Source: Batrachochytrium dendrobatidis JAM81
Taxonomy: Eukaryota > Chytridiomycota > Chytridiomycetes > Rhizophydiales
Direction of reading: 5' to 3'
DNA length: 64,000 bases
Assembly (NCBI RefSeq): GCF_000203795.2
Contig: NW_006281111.1
Coordinates: 656,888-720,887, forward strand
Shown here: one piece after another, positions 11,072-22,493 of the stretch
Layout of the letters: every line of letters starts with the position of its first letter
How positions within the stretch are numbered: the stretch's first letter is position 1
The notes under the pieces: model-generated
Told to the model about the DNA's origin: nothing
The model's database searches: none
What the model saw: only the letters and a program-made list of their open reading frames with translations
Position numbers and translations under genes: made by a program

Positions 11072-12568
11072 ATGGACGGACCTGGATTACTTATTACTCA
11101 AATTCCTAAACTCAAGGAACACTTGACAAAGGCATTGGCTGATAACAAAGAGCAGGTATGCTGTTTTTTTATTCGGATAAGCTGAATTCCTGCCATTTGA
11201 TGTTCAAACCCAATGAATATTGAACTAATTGTGTTGAATAGATTGTTATTCAGCTTCTTACCACACTACGCACATTCAAAGCAACAACAGAAACACTCAA
11301 GGTGAATTCTACTCTTGTGTTCAAAACTCTCGACTTTTTATCGTATTTGGGGTTGGTGAAATCTTGGAGCTAATGTGCTGTTTATCCTGCACATTATATT
11401 CCATGTCCATTCATACACTAGGTCTAGACCGAATCACCAGTGTGAATCTGTGCTACATGTCAGCGTCTGCAAAGTCCTCCATCTTATCGTTGGAATCTTG
11501 CAAAATGGCCACCTATAAAACATGATTTAACCTTTGCATTGATGTGTATACTTGATGGACATTTAATAGAGCACACGCATTGGAGTATTTGCAACGGAAT
11601 TAAGAAAGCATCCAAATGCAACTGAAAAAATCAAGCAGCTCTCTCGGGAACTTGTATACAAATGGAAAACAGACATTGGTCGAGTATCCATGTCAGAATC
11701 GTCAGAATCGGAAAAAAAACAGATAGATACTCCAAAAACATCTACATCTTCAAGTGTATCTACTCCAACATCAACCACTCATACTGCACCAAGAACGCTG
11801 GCATCAGATAATGTTACGTTGAGCTCTACTCGAGATAAAATCAGAGATGGATGTGCTGGAATGTTGTACTCTTCGTTGGCTTCTGGTACAGATGCAGGTA
11901 CATCTTTTATCACTACTCGGCTCAATCTGCCGATAAAGCCAGATGGTTTTCAAACTATTGTGTTTCTGTTTTTATTCTCCGCCGTCAAGTCTTGTCTAAC
12001 CCCAACACTTTAATTTTTGATAGTTGCAAGCGTAGTTGCCAAGATTGCATCCTCGATTGAAAAACATATATTTGCTGCCTGTGAATGTACAGATGCCAAG
12101 TACAAGAGCAGAATTCGCACGCTGACATCCAATTTAAAACTAAATGCTTCGTTAAGATCACAGGTTCTGGGTGGGAAAATCTCTACGGACCGATTTGCCA
12201 TGATGACTGCAGAGGTACTACACATATATGCTCAAGTATTATGCAAGCATGTACTAATTCCATTGCAATGGTAGGAAATGATGTCCGAAGAGCGTGTTTT
12301 GGAGGTTGAAAAGGCAAAAAAGAATAGCATGGCAGATGCAGTGTCTGCTGCTAACCAGGAGGCCGAGACAGACATGTTTAGATGCGGTCGCTGTAAACAG
12401 CGTAAAGCCACATATTATCAAATGCAGACTCGCTCTGCGGATGAACCGATGGTGAGCTGATTTGATTGCTTCTAATGTCAAGTAGATCAACTTGTCTAAC
12501 CTTTTTACACGCTCCAGACTACATTTGTAACCTGCTGTCACTGTGGAAACAAATGGAAATTCTGCTGA
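11072..12568 (+). CDS. DST1: Transcription elongation factor TFIIS (296 aa)
   Basis: Six exons: 11072-11155, 11242-11301, 11570-11897, 12024-12214, 12275-12451 and 12518-12568. All phases close. Domain I (LW/TFIIS N) covers the first three exons, including STRIGVFATELRKHPN. A Ser/Thr-rich linker follows. Domain II starts at RDKIRDGCAGMLYSSLAS and includes KYKSRIRTLTSNLK and the LGGKISTDRFAMMTAEEM helix. The C-terminal zinc ribbon has CGRC...CCHC and the acidic hairpin RSADEPM, whose Asp-Glu pair enters the RNA polymerase II active site and stimulates transcript cleavage during arrest rescue. Its length matches yeast Dst1 (309 aa). The last exon is only 51 nt and carries the final zinc ligands. 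Confidence 0.95.
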
Positions 12569-12704
12569 GCTCAGTCTTGTTTAGGATCGTTTGTCTTGAT
12601 ATAGCATTTATACTCATTATAGTTTATTCATTTTGAAACCAATCTAAACCAACTCGGAAATAAAGGACACACTCATTTTCAAAACCATGACAATCATTAC
12701 TGTT

Positions 12705-14123
12705 TTAAAAGTTTATAATAGGATAGAGTTGGTTATGCATCACTGCTTGTCTGCATAATGGGCATTCTGGCTTATTACGACACCAATCTCCGATGCACTT
12801 CCAACAAAACAAGTGTCCACATGGTGTAGCCGTAGTTTGCTTTCGCTCACCTAAACACAATGTACATTTTTGCAACTGACCTACGACATGATCGTCCAGA
12901 GTGTCCAAATCGTCATCTCTACAATTCATGATTGGATGCATACAAGGTATCAGCAATATGATCTACTCAGCCAACTCAGATCTGTAAACCTATTGGCTGT
13001 TAAAACTAGATTCAAGCAAGTTTCAAAAATGCGTACTTGTATTCCAATTCGTCAGATACGATTTCTTTACGTTTTTTCCATCCATGATAAGCTTGAATGA
13101 TCAATTGGATATAAATTAGAAACCCAAGAACCTCGTATCCACCTTCTTGTTCTCCATCACGTAGCCGTTTCAACAGAGTATACCGGATCCCTGTGAACCG
13201 TTTTGCCAAATGATAGTAGGTTCCAAATATATAAAAACTGGCAAGATGAAGAGAAGTAAGTGGTCCTTTGATGGCTTTTGATATTTGAATCAATTTACTT
13301 TTGAGTCTTGGTGAAATCTGCTGTAATGATCCATCTATGCAGCAAAATAAACTCGTTAGACTATGCAGACTCGAATAAAATAGCGAGGTCAATATTACCT
13401 GTTTCTGATTTCTTGATCCGCTTCACAGACAAATGTAAAAAGTATGGACCGAGTACATACATCAATACACTCACTACTCTCCACTAGTTTAATGGCAATT
13501 TTAGTAAGAAACATGAAAAGGGTTAGATACACCACTCATAATCCCGATTGTAGTTGATCCAATACAAGAGTAATATCGACTTGCATGAGATGGTACAGTT
13601 GCACCATTCAACACTTGGACAATATCGCAATACTCTTCTCCAAGCGTCTGAGTTCCTATCAAACATGAATTCATAAAATGTCAAGACTCCAGATTCAAAC
13701 TAAGCGATTCAACACAATCGATTGATGAATTTGAATGAAATACCAGCAACAGTAGTTAATCCATAATACAAGGCTTGGCTTGTCAGTTGAATTTCATGAG
13801 AAAGCTTGTTTTGAAATCTGCTTCCTAACATAAAATATTGAGACGGGTTAATCAAGAATATAAGAAACTTTGACCAGTACAGTGGTAATTCAAGCAGGAA
13901 TAACAGTAGATTTACCCCATAGACTAGCAATAATTTCGTTAAGAGTGGATTGTAATTGGTAGAGATAATACAAATCCTTTTGAGTTGCACGAATAATATC
14001 TGGAGGCGAGGCAAAAGGAAACGAGATGTGTGTCAGTGTAGCTGGAACAGATGCATCCACAGATTCATTCACAGATGCATTCGCAGATTCATTCGCAGAT
14101 GGTTGCGGTGCAATGTCTGGCAT
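12705..14123 (-). CDS. PEX10: Peroxisome biogenesis E3 ligase Pex10 (336 aa)
   Basis: Six exons (14123-13916, 13824-13744, 13655-13531, 13483-13399, 13334-13037, 12918-12705) give 336 aa, the normal Pex10 size. After a short Asn/Ser/Ala-rich start come the conserved membrane-domain segments: [51 protein letters not shown] and a later LLKRLRDG. The C-terminal C3HC4 RING is CTLC-(x11)[14 protein letters not shown](x5)-CPLC. Pex10 acts with Pex2 and Pex12 as the peroxisomal membrane ubiquitin ligase that recycles the import receptor Pex5. Start codons of this gene and MAP1 lie 145 bp apart. The donor of exon 3 could shift by a few bases; I chose GGT|gtatct because it keeps phase 0. Confidence 0.9.
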
Positions 14124-14268
14124 TTGCGATTCAAAGTTTGGATTGAAATTGAAATTGAAATCATATGACAGATCACGTGTAGTTGGTTTGCTTTTTGCCT
14201 ACAAATGCGCTTGACAATTTGGATTTATTTTTATATTCCAACCATCAATACGGCATTCTATCTGGCCA
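14124..14268. promoter_or_regulatory. Bidirectional promoter between PEX10 and MAP1
   Basis: A spacer of 145 bp lies between divergent start codons. It includes a short repeated stretch (TTGAAATTGAAATTGAAATC at 14143-14162) of unknown meaning. Confidence 0.45.
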
Positions 14269-16005
14269 ATGTCCGTGTGCAAAGTGTGTGGAAACCCTGC
14301 AAAACTCAAGTGTCCTACTTGCATCAAGAAGGGTTTGCCTGATGCTCACTTTTGCTCTCAGGATTGCTTCAAACTAAATTGGACTTTGCATAAAGCTGTC
14401 CACTCAACTGCCACCAATACTGGTAAATAAGCATTGATTTGAGTCTGATATTTGCCTCGTAAAAGCAATCTGAAGGCTGTTTATTCAAGTTTTCAAAAGC
14501 TTTCAATTGAATTGGCTGTTGGCTTGGTATAAACAACTACTACATTGCAGGCAGTCAATACATACACATCAATATCTGTTGATAGATATCCATTGACCAA
14601 AGTCTATAAATATTAGTCTGTACTATATAAATTGACTCTGTATTACAAGCCATCAAACTAAACCTCAATTCGCCCATTTTAATCAAATATTTTGTTAGGT
14701 CCGTTCAACCCTTGGCCGAATCACAAATATACTGGATCATTGCGTCCAGTTTATCCCATCTCCCCAAAACGATTTGTTCCAGAACATATTCAACGTCCAG
14801 ATTATGCTGATGATCTCAAAGGTAGTTTTCAAGTTGTTTTGTAAATCAAGACTCGGTGTTTAGTGTCTTGATTAGACTTGTTACTATTATCGCACATGCG
14901 GTTTATACTCGACTTCTATTTGATGATGGCTGGCTTATTGAAAATTAAACTTGTAGGATATCCATACAGTGAGATGAGCACGCGTGGAAGCACAACAATT
15001 CAGATCCTTAAACCTGACGAGATTGAAAAGATGAGGATTGTATGCAAGGTAAGATACCTGATTTCAACACTACACTGTTTTTTTCATATTGCTTGACTGG
15101 TCTGACATGGTTTCACACTTGGTTTAGCTGGGTCGAGAAATTTTAGAGGAGGGAAAAAAGGCAGTCAAGGTTGGTGTTACTACCGATGAGATTGATCGTG
15201 TCATTCATGAAGCATGCATGGGTAAGGATAATTTAACGATTGTAAATTCTGTGGCTGGCTGATTTCTATCATCTCAGTATACTGACTTTATTTTGTGGTA
15301 GAGAGAGACGTGTATCCATCGCCATTGAACTACTACAACTTTCCCAAATCAGTCTGCACTTCTGTCAACGAAGTCATTTGCCACGGTTGGTTACTTATGC
15401 TTATATCATTACCGAGTATAGACATTGAATGTCTTGGCCCAATACATGATTATGATGCTAACCAGATGGTTTGAATCTGCTGATTAGGCATCCCTGACAA
15501 ATATGAGCTTCAAGATGGCGATATTGTTAATTTGGATGTGACTGCGTACAAGCATGGCTTTCACGGTGATTTGAATGACACCGTTTTAGTAGGAAACGTA
15601 GATTCTCAAGGTCGAAAGCTTGTAGCCAGCGCTCGAAAGTGTTTGGACGAGGCAATCAAAATGGTTCGACCTGGCACACTCTATCGCGATTTGGGAAACA
15701 CAATCCAAAAAATTGCTACTGAAGATGGGTTTTCTGTTGTTCGAACATACTGTGGACACGGAATCAATCAACTCTTTCATTGCGCTCCAAGCATTCCTCA
15801 TTATGCACGAAACAAGGCTGTTGGAAGTATGAAACCTGGACACACATTTACTATCGAACCCATGATTTCGGAAGGTGTTTGGCAGGACGATCAATGGCCT
15901 GATGGATGGACTGCTGTAACAAGAGATGGAAAACGATCAGCACAATTTGAGGAGTCTTTGCTAGTTACGGAAACTGGTGTAGAAATCTTGACAGGGAAAT
16001 TATAA
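14269..16005 (+). CDS. MAP1: Methionine aminopeptidase 1 with N-terminal zinc finger (354 aa)
   Basis: Six exons: 14269-14422, 14699-14821, 14957-15048, 15128-15221, 15302-15385 and 15488-16005. The first encodes a MYND-like zinc finger (CKVCG...CPTC...HFCSQDC, with downstream His) that tethers eukaryotic type 1 enzymes to the ribosome. A linker with [20 protein letters not shown] follows, then the pita-bread catalytic domain. Metal ligands are visible: Asp in [19 protein letters not shown] (two Asp), His in [11 protein letters not shown], Glu in TIEPM and Glu in QFEESLLVT. It removes the initiator methionine from nascent proteins whose second residue is small. The length matches yeast Map1 (387 aa) closely. 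Confidence 0.96.
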
Positions 16006-16497
16006 TGTTGGATTACTTTCTATCAGTAACTGATTTAGGAATTAAATAAACTATAATTGCTTTGGTATCGACTAAAAAATGGTGTTGATTCGAATGCAAA
16101 CTAACAGCCTAGTTGGCTGGTTTTTTGGTGATTGGCATGTCGAGTTGCATTTCTAAAATGTGCAATCAGTTTTTTGGACTATAATATAGACACGGATTTT
16201 TAGGATACAATAAAAAGGTTGGTAGCAGTCAAACCCAATATTTGGATTGTAATGGACAGCATATGCAGATCGCGCAATGCATGACTACCAAAAGTGGAGA
16301 AAACCAAGTTCAAAACTATAGTTTGATGTTGTGTTTGAAAGAATTGAGAGAGAAATCCATCTCATTAGAAAAGCACAAGTATTTAACCATTATTTATTCC
16401 AAAGCAAAATAGAGTCAGTCAATGCAAGATAAATACAAAGTGTTCCATTTTACGTGAATACGGCTGTAATTCATCTTGTCCAAGCCAGTCGAAAAGA
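16006..16497. other. Convergent intergenic region MAP1 - TIM23
   Basis: This 492-bp spacer between two 3' ends has no coding signal. Its right part (16380-16467) is one end of the dispersed MITE-like repeat, ending about 30 bp from the TIM23 stop. The remainder is AT-rich sequence in which I recognise nothing. Confidence 0.6.
16380..16467 (-). mobile_element. MITE-like repeat, partial copy (minus orientation)
   Basis: The segment starts TATTTAACCATTATTTATTCC and ends CATTTTACGTGAATACGGCTG. It closely matches 58121-58210 and is the reverse complement of the left ends of the plus-oriented copies. The other terminus is not recognisable. Confidence 0.65.
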
Positions 16498-17456
16498 TTA
16501 TGCAGTAGCAGCTTTTCTTAGTTGAAGAGCTGGGAGTTTCAACTCATTGCTTTGCTTTGAGGTGGATAATGTACTGTCATGAGTTTTGCTTGCCATAGCA
16601 TATTCAAATATACCATAACCCGACACAATGGAAGCAAGAATGGATCCAGTAATAACAGCAGGACGGATACCAGCAGTGGATTTGAATAAAATACCAGATG
16701 CAAAAGCAGCTGAAATGTGATTAAAGTAATCAGACTTGCCACGGATCATGGATAATGTGTTGTCCATGATTGCCCATGTCATTGCTGGTAAAAAATGACA
16801 AAGTTAGATTTTGAATAAAGTTGATCTGCAAGAGCAATTTGAAAACCTACTCATGACACCGAGTGAATTGGCTGCCCATGGACCATATCTGGTAGTTTGA
16901 TTGACAATGCTATTCATTCTAACTTTAAAATTGGGAACTTGTGCTGTTTGAAGACCACGGATCACACCATATACAGCACCATACGAGAGACCTGCATGGC
17001 ATTAATAAGAGCGACATGGTTAAAAAACAGTCAATGTGTTAGCTCCAAAATAAAATGGCGGTTCAATCCTACAATTATAATGACCTGAAAGTGATCAATA
17101 GTAAATATTTCAGACCACTCACCAGACAAATATGATACACCAGTTCCATACAGCAACTTGTCATATCCAGTGCGCATTGGAATAGGTCCGAAATAGCCTC
17201 GCTGACGAGGAGTAGGATTTTTCATGTGTGGATGTTCATCAATAAATATCAGCTCGATAGGCTCATGCTCAGGTTTAACTGTCGCATTGCTATGACTGAT
17301 AGATTGTGCTGGTGGTAAAAAGGCAGATGTCTCGGCATATTGCGAGAGTGAAGGTTCGGACGGCTCAGGGGTATCAGGCAAGAATTCAGATACTGGAGCA
17401 GCAGATTCAGTCGTTGCAGTAGAATTTGAAGATCCAAATCCAAAAAGTCCAGCCAT
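16498..17456 (-). CDS. TIM23: Mitochondrial inner-membrane translocase subunit Tim23 (253 aa)
   Basis: Three exons (17456-17123, 16991-16851, 16784-16498) join in phase. The N-terminal third is hydrophilic (Ser/Thr/Pro-rich intermembrane-space part). The Tim17/22/23 domain begins near YDKLLYGTGVSYLSG and runs through VRMNSIVNQTTRYGPWAANS and MTWAIMDNTLSM to FASGILFKSTAGIRP, with the glycine-rich helices typical of the family. Tim23 forms the presequence translocase of the inner membrane with Tim17 and Tim50. The size matches the family (about 220-250 aa). Divergent from the GPATCH11-like gene, with 189 bp between starts. Confidence 0.92.
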
Positions 17457-17645
17457 GTCGAGATGTATAAACGAATAGTCCAGCAAATGTTCAAGAGTTG
17501 AATTCAAAACGATCGCAAAAAAAATATAATTTCGGTCAAGTGAATTTATGGCCAATTGTATGAATTTATGGCTAAATAATTTGGGAAAATGATGTTTGGC
17601 TTGGAATTGAACGTACTCTCTAATTGTAATAGCCATACCAGTCAA
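17457..17645. promoter_or_regulatory. Bidirectional promoter between TIM23 and GPATCH11-like gene
   Basis: There are 189 bp between divergent starts. An in-frame upstream ATG at 17589 could extend the plus-strand gene by 19 codons, which would shorten the spacer to 132 bp. Two near-copies of TGAATTTATGGC lie around 17540-17570. Confidence 0.4.
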
Positions 17646-18852
17646 ATGAGTGATAAAGGCTGTGATTTGGATGAAGACGACTATATGTCAGAAGCATTTT
17701 TAAAATCGCTTCAAGAACCATCTGGATCTAAAAAAAGAAGTCTAGACTCTTCTGCTCTGACATATTCTGAGCGACGAAGGGAAGCGCTTGCTCGACAAAA
17801 AACTAAAGGATATAATATGCCTGTCAAGGAGCAAGGTAGACTTTACAGTATATTTATCAGCCAATCCAGTCTTGATGGCCAACTATTGATTTATACAAAT
17901 CTGATGGTGATTTTTGGAACAAATTCAACATGTTTGATGAATAAACTTTTAGCACAACAACAGTTTGAGCTAGGTCTGCAAACTCATATTCCAGAATCCA
18001 ATGTCGGCTACAAGATGCTTCTTAAAATGGGATACCAGTTGAGTGCACGCCATGTCTAACAGTTTATTTGATTGGCGGTGTTGTAACATGTATTTGTCTG
18101 CTAGAAAGGGAGAATCTCTGGGTACATCAGAAAATGGACTAGTTGAGCCCATCCAAGTAGCAATCAAAGCAAGTATGTCGACTTTTTACTTGAGCTATTT
18201 ATATGTTGAATTGAAATCATTATGTTTGGATACTAAAAAGCAACCAATCCATATTGCATCTGTACTTAGATAAATCCGGTTTAGGAACCGAAGATGAAGT
18301 AGCAACAAAACGAAAACGAACAGATGCGGAAGCATTGCAGATAGATCAGGAGCAAACCCACGCACGAAACTCGTTTAGGAGCAAAATGAATGAGCAGTTT
18401 GATTTAAAACGGATTGAATCTGATTTGAAAAAGGCTCGCATGAGTGTCATGACAATGGATGAACGTGCCAAAGTACCATATCATGCGTATTGGCCTGTGC
18501 AAAAGGAGACATGTGTAGAGTTGAAGGATGAAGAGTTTGATCGTGTCTTGACTGATCCTGATCAACCCAATCTCTGCGATGTTGAAACCCCAGAATCCAT
18601 TTTCGATGGTCTCGATGTAGGTTTAATATCATTTTTTGATCAAGTGGCGAATTTACTGATCTCTATTCAATTTCTATACATGTGTGATTTACCTTTTAAA
18701 TATTGTAGATCCACGAACGGTTACGACTTGTTAACGAGTATCTACGAACGCAGTATTACTATTGTCTGTGGTGCGGGTCAGTGTATGCAGACTATGATGA
18801 TTTAATAGCACAATGCCCGGGTGATACATTTCAATGTCACGAAAATGAATAG
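17646..18852 (+). CDS. GPATCH11: G-patch domain protein, GPATCH11-like (277 aa)
   Basis: Five exons (17646-17835, 17953-18037, 18105-18172, 18270-18616, 18709-18852). It opens with the acidic DEDDYMSEAFLK segment and a basic ERRREALARQK region. The G-patch follows: NVGYKMLLKMGYQ-KGESLG-TSENGLVEPIQVAIK-KSGLGTE, split by two introns. The C-terminal part ends in RLRLVNEYLRTQYYYCLWCG and ADYDDLIAQCPGDT, a conserved C-terminal domain (DUF4187 type) of GPATCH11 with a Cys-x2-Cys pair. G-patch proteins usually activate DEAH-box RNA helicases in RNA processing, and animal GPATCH11 is also kinetochore-associated. The precise role here is inferred. I chose the ATG at 17646, where similarity starts. Confidence 0.88.
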
Positions 18853-19071
18853 TTTGTATAGGATTCCAATAGCAGCCCAAAAGAACCCAAAGAAACTATA
18901 AAAGCTCAAATATAACTCATGTGTAGTTTAACCACAATATTTTAAAATTTATTCGCTTTCTTCAAACTCGATCTAGGCTAGTTAAATCAAGAACAATCGG
19001 ACGAGAAAACCGCTGAAATGTTGCCGCATAAAGTCACACAACAGCCCAGATTACGAATAAAAGCACTTTGC

Positions 19072-21010
19072 TCATGTGTCGTCGTCACTACTTGCATACC
19101 CAGATACAAGTGCAGAAACAGCGGCAGCGGCCGGCGCAGTTTTTGGTTTCTCTATGTCATGATTAGAGCCATTTTTGACTTGTTCTAACGAATCTACAAG
19201 GCCTTCTGTAGCAACTTTTTTTTTCAATGGAATTGCATATGCAGAACTACCGCTCTGTTCCAAAACCGGTGCAGCAGGAGTCGCGGTAGATCCTATACGC
19301 GAAGGATCATATACAAACGACTTGCCATCAGCAGAAGGAAAGTACCCATACTGAGCATAATAAGCATAATATATTGTAGCTTGGTTAGCCTGCATATCGG
19401 TTGTAAACTGTGGAACACCTTGTATCTGCATCGCTTGTGCATTTTGATATGCTGCAACTTGGCCTGCAGTAGGAGCAGATGTATCAAGACGCTGGTTATT
19501 GAATGATCTTTCGTAATCAGCAATCGTGCCGTTAGGTCCAATTGTGGGGAGACGGGCTTTAATTGCCTTTTCTACCATAGCCTCTGCCTTGCGTTTGTTA
19601 CGAGCAATCACTCCTGGGTTAGGATCATCGGTCGCCCATCGAACATTCAAAACCTGATTCATGTCAAACAACATGTCAGTTGGTTAGCAGCAATCAACTA
19701 AAATTGGTTTTGAATCGAGTAGATACAATCTACCTCTCCAGAATCGAGTGACTGTGCATTCATGGCCTCCTTGGCAAACTCGGCATTTGGAATATCAACA
19801 TATCGAACAAAAGCCACGCCCTTGTCTTGTAAAATATTGACTAGAGATTGACAAAAACCAAAGAGTTGCAACAAAATGAGTTGATACGGTTTTTTACAAA
19901 TACCAACAAGTGGATGATCAGATAATAAGCCAAACTTACTGTGCTCAACATCACCCCATTCACTAAAATGTCTAGAGACTGATCCCTAATTGATGGTGTT
20001 GCATTTTCAAATTGTTAAAAATACAGTTGGAATAGCATTTACAGCAGATATGGTCAACAGTCAGCAAACCTGCATATCATCGTCAATGCTGACATGGCCA
20101 ACATAAAGAGTCGAGTTTAAACGATCAAAAGATCCGATGCCGCCCATATCATCACGGTCCAGACTAATCAAATTAGACCGTAAAAATAATTAGTTAGTCG
20201 ACAAATCTGTTCAACACCTTTCGAGTATTTGCCATGTTTATAACATGACAGCACAACTCACCGATGTTTGTCTCGTCCAAAGCAGTCCAATGTTGTTTCT
20301 GTACGATCTCCTGGCATTGGAATCCGGTGTAAAAACTACAGATCAAAGAAAACAATATTGGTATTTAAAAGGCTCATTATAGCTGAGTGCATCAAGCATA
20401 GTACACAGAATACTCACAGTGCAATCATTTCCTTTTGAGCAGCATCCGCGAGCAAAGTGCAGGCAAAACAATCCCTTCTTTCCAGCCTTGGTTTTACCAG
20501 CATCTCGCTCCAAAATGCATCGATGTGCTGCCTTTTCGAGTCTTCAAGATTACAAAACATAGTTAATATAATGAACTATGCGTATCTAGTAGTGTTGGAC
20601 TGGAAAATAATGCAGTATTTTGAACAGATCATGCAGAACCCAAGTGTTACAACTAGAATTCTATTCAGCAGATGTTGCATGATCTGCCAACAGGATTACA
20701 CTGTTGGTTAAAATAAAAAGTAATTCCCAAGACCGCCTATTGGCAATTAACAAAGCAACTGTTTACCCTTTTCCAAACCGATTGCCATCTCCAGAAAATC
20801 GACTATACCAGATATTATATGTTCCAGTATTCTCAATGGACTGACTTTGTGCATATTCGACCTAGTTGAAACCCATTACATGTTCATGATTAGCAAAATA
20901 GCACTCGTATTGAAAAGTAGTCAAGATTAAGATACGGTTACCTGCTTTCTAGCAGGTCTGTCTTGATAGTCTTTCTCGTAATTCCGTTTTAAGCCAACGG
21001 CCCCCTTCAT
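19072..21010 (-). CDS. CWC2: Pre-mRNA splicing factor Cwc2 (CCCH zinc finger, RRM; 396 aa)
   Basis: Eight exons: 21010-20942, 20861-20767, 20541-20418, 20335-20262, 20163-20070, 19985-19940, 19840-19734 and 19653-19072. The joined protein has the Torus/CCCH zinc-finger region (CLHFARGCCSKGNDC-TFLHRIP) after ERDAGKTKAGKKG. Then come the linker DCFGRDKHR-LDRDDMGGIGSF, an RRM with STLYVGHVSID as RNP2 region and GVAFVRYVDIPNAEFAKEAM as RNP1 region, and NVRWATDDPNP. The C-terminal third is Ala/Gln-rich with an acidic end. Cwc2 belongs to the Prp19/NineTeen complex and contacts U6 snRNA at the spliceosome catalytic centre. Intron density is the highest in the window; the 226-nt second intron holds an unrelated short ORF. 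Confidence 0.93.
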
Positions 21011-21209
21011 CCAGTTTTAATTGTAAGCAAAGGTTGAGTGCAAACTTGAATATAATTCGAGAAAGAACGAACACGATCAGATCATTGATTTGATGGCAAA
21101 TCTAGCCCAACAAGACCAAATGTAGCCATACAACTGGATCCAGCTTATAAATTGCCATGTAGAAAGGTTCAAACCAAGTTTATTTCAATACGACCAAATC
21201 GTATCGTTT

Positions 21210-22128
21210 TTAAAGATGAAGTACACGTTCCATAGCAGTATGAGGGCTCAAATCGTTGATTGGAGCTCTGGTTTCTATTAGCAGCATTACACATTCAGAT
21301 TGGTCAGTGTCTTGATAACCTCATTACTCAGTGCAAAAACTAGTATACCTCCAAGGAAATCTTCAAATTCAATCGTATCGTTTCTACCACTCAGCACATC
21401 GAGAGCAAGATTGCGACTGGGCATCACTGGAATTACATGAATATGCTGTAGATGTAGTCAGATATCAAATCAATCAAATCTGGGTGGTCAGCAACTAGAC
21501 CCAAGATCTTGCCAATACAAAAACACATTGGATCTTGGACTCGACAAAATATACCTCTTTAATCAAAGCCTGTTCCATTTTCAAGCGCAAAGGCATATGG
21601 ATGCCAAATGTATTACGGAGAACAGTGGTCTTGAGTTGTTCTTGGGTTTGGTCCCACTACAGTAGATACGCAGTTGAGTAAAATAGGCATACGACACCTT
21701 CTGTAAGCCTCATAGTATTCAACCAAAGAGGACAATATAGACATGACACTGCATCACAAGAGCAGATTCCGGTATGAAGATTGCCATTAAACAAGTGTAC
21801 CTGTTCCAAATGAGATTCAAGTGGATGTCCTTGGGTGATATTGGCACGCATTACGTTGAATCCATGGCGGAAAGTATCATGAGTGCCAAACTCGGTGTTC
21901 TCTCCCAAGCTTTGAGGAGGTTTGTTGGGCAAGGAAGCAGGTACCAGTCGAAGTGACTAATATATGAGCGTGAAAGTAAGTGTAAGTTGGTATTGTTTTA
22001 TATCTACTAGTGTTCAACATGAATAGACTCGAGGTTTAAGCAGCAGCTAGTTTCTAAAACAGATTTACAATCCTAAACCATTCAAAAGAATCAAGCATGA
22101 ATAAAGTGAAGAGCAATGCACCAACCAT
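21210..22128 (-). CDS. UMP1: Proteasome maturation factor Ump1/POMP (140 aa)
   Basis: Coding exons 21956-21801, 21656-21555, 21445-21349 and 21274-21210 are clear. They contain HDTFRHGFNVMR, the HPLE motif, TTVLRNTFGIHMPLRLKMEQ, PSRNLALDVLSGRNDTIEFE and a C-terminal end in RVLHL, which is Ump1/POMP order and size. Exon 2 begins with TCACTTCGACTG at a TATATTAG acceptor and has no ATG in frame. The initiator must therefore come from an upstream exon consisting of just ATG before a GT donor. Candidates are ATG|gttggt at 22128-22126 and ATG|gtttag at 22081-22079; I used the first. Ump1 is the short-lived chaperone of 20S proteasome assembly, degraded on completion. Confidence 0.85.
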
Positions 22129-22493
22129 TTGACAGTAGTTGGATGTATAGCAAACACTGGAAACCAATAGCAAGGGTTTGATTGGTTTTACCTTGAGAAA
22201 GTGAAATCATATGCACGTGTCTGGACAGTGTCGACTAGCCAGATCTGGACAGTAGCAGCAATCAAGACTACTACAGATCTTGATTCCAAACGGTAGATAT
22301 ATATATGCTTTTATATAAAATATATAGGGAAATAGATTTTATTCGCTCTAGTACGGATCAATCAGTTGTTTGACATTTATTGTAAATTTGCAGAGCCGGC
22401 ACAAATCACTTTTCTTGACTCGCATAAACTTTTATAGGATTCTGGCTGAATAAAAGAAATAGCCAACCTGTGGCTATTGAGAATCTATTTATA
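22129..22493. promoter_or_regulatory. Divergent spacer between UMP1 and the BUGZ-like gene
   Basis: This 365-bp AT-rich spacer has no coding signal. A run of TATATATATGCTTTTATATAAAATATATA lies near 22290-22325. It is plausible core-promoter-like sequence, but I cannot assign it to a gene. Confidence 0.35.

Noticed and set aside
20457..20711. 84-codon plus-strand ORF
   Set aside because: It covers CWC2 exon 3 and intron 2 on the opposite strand and has no independent support.
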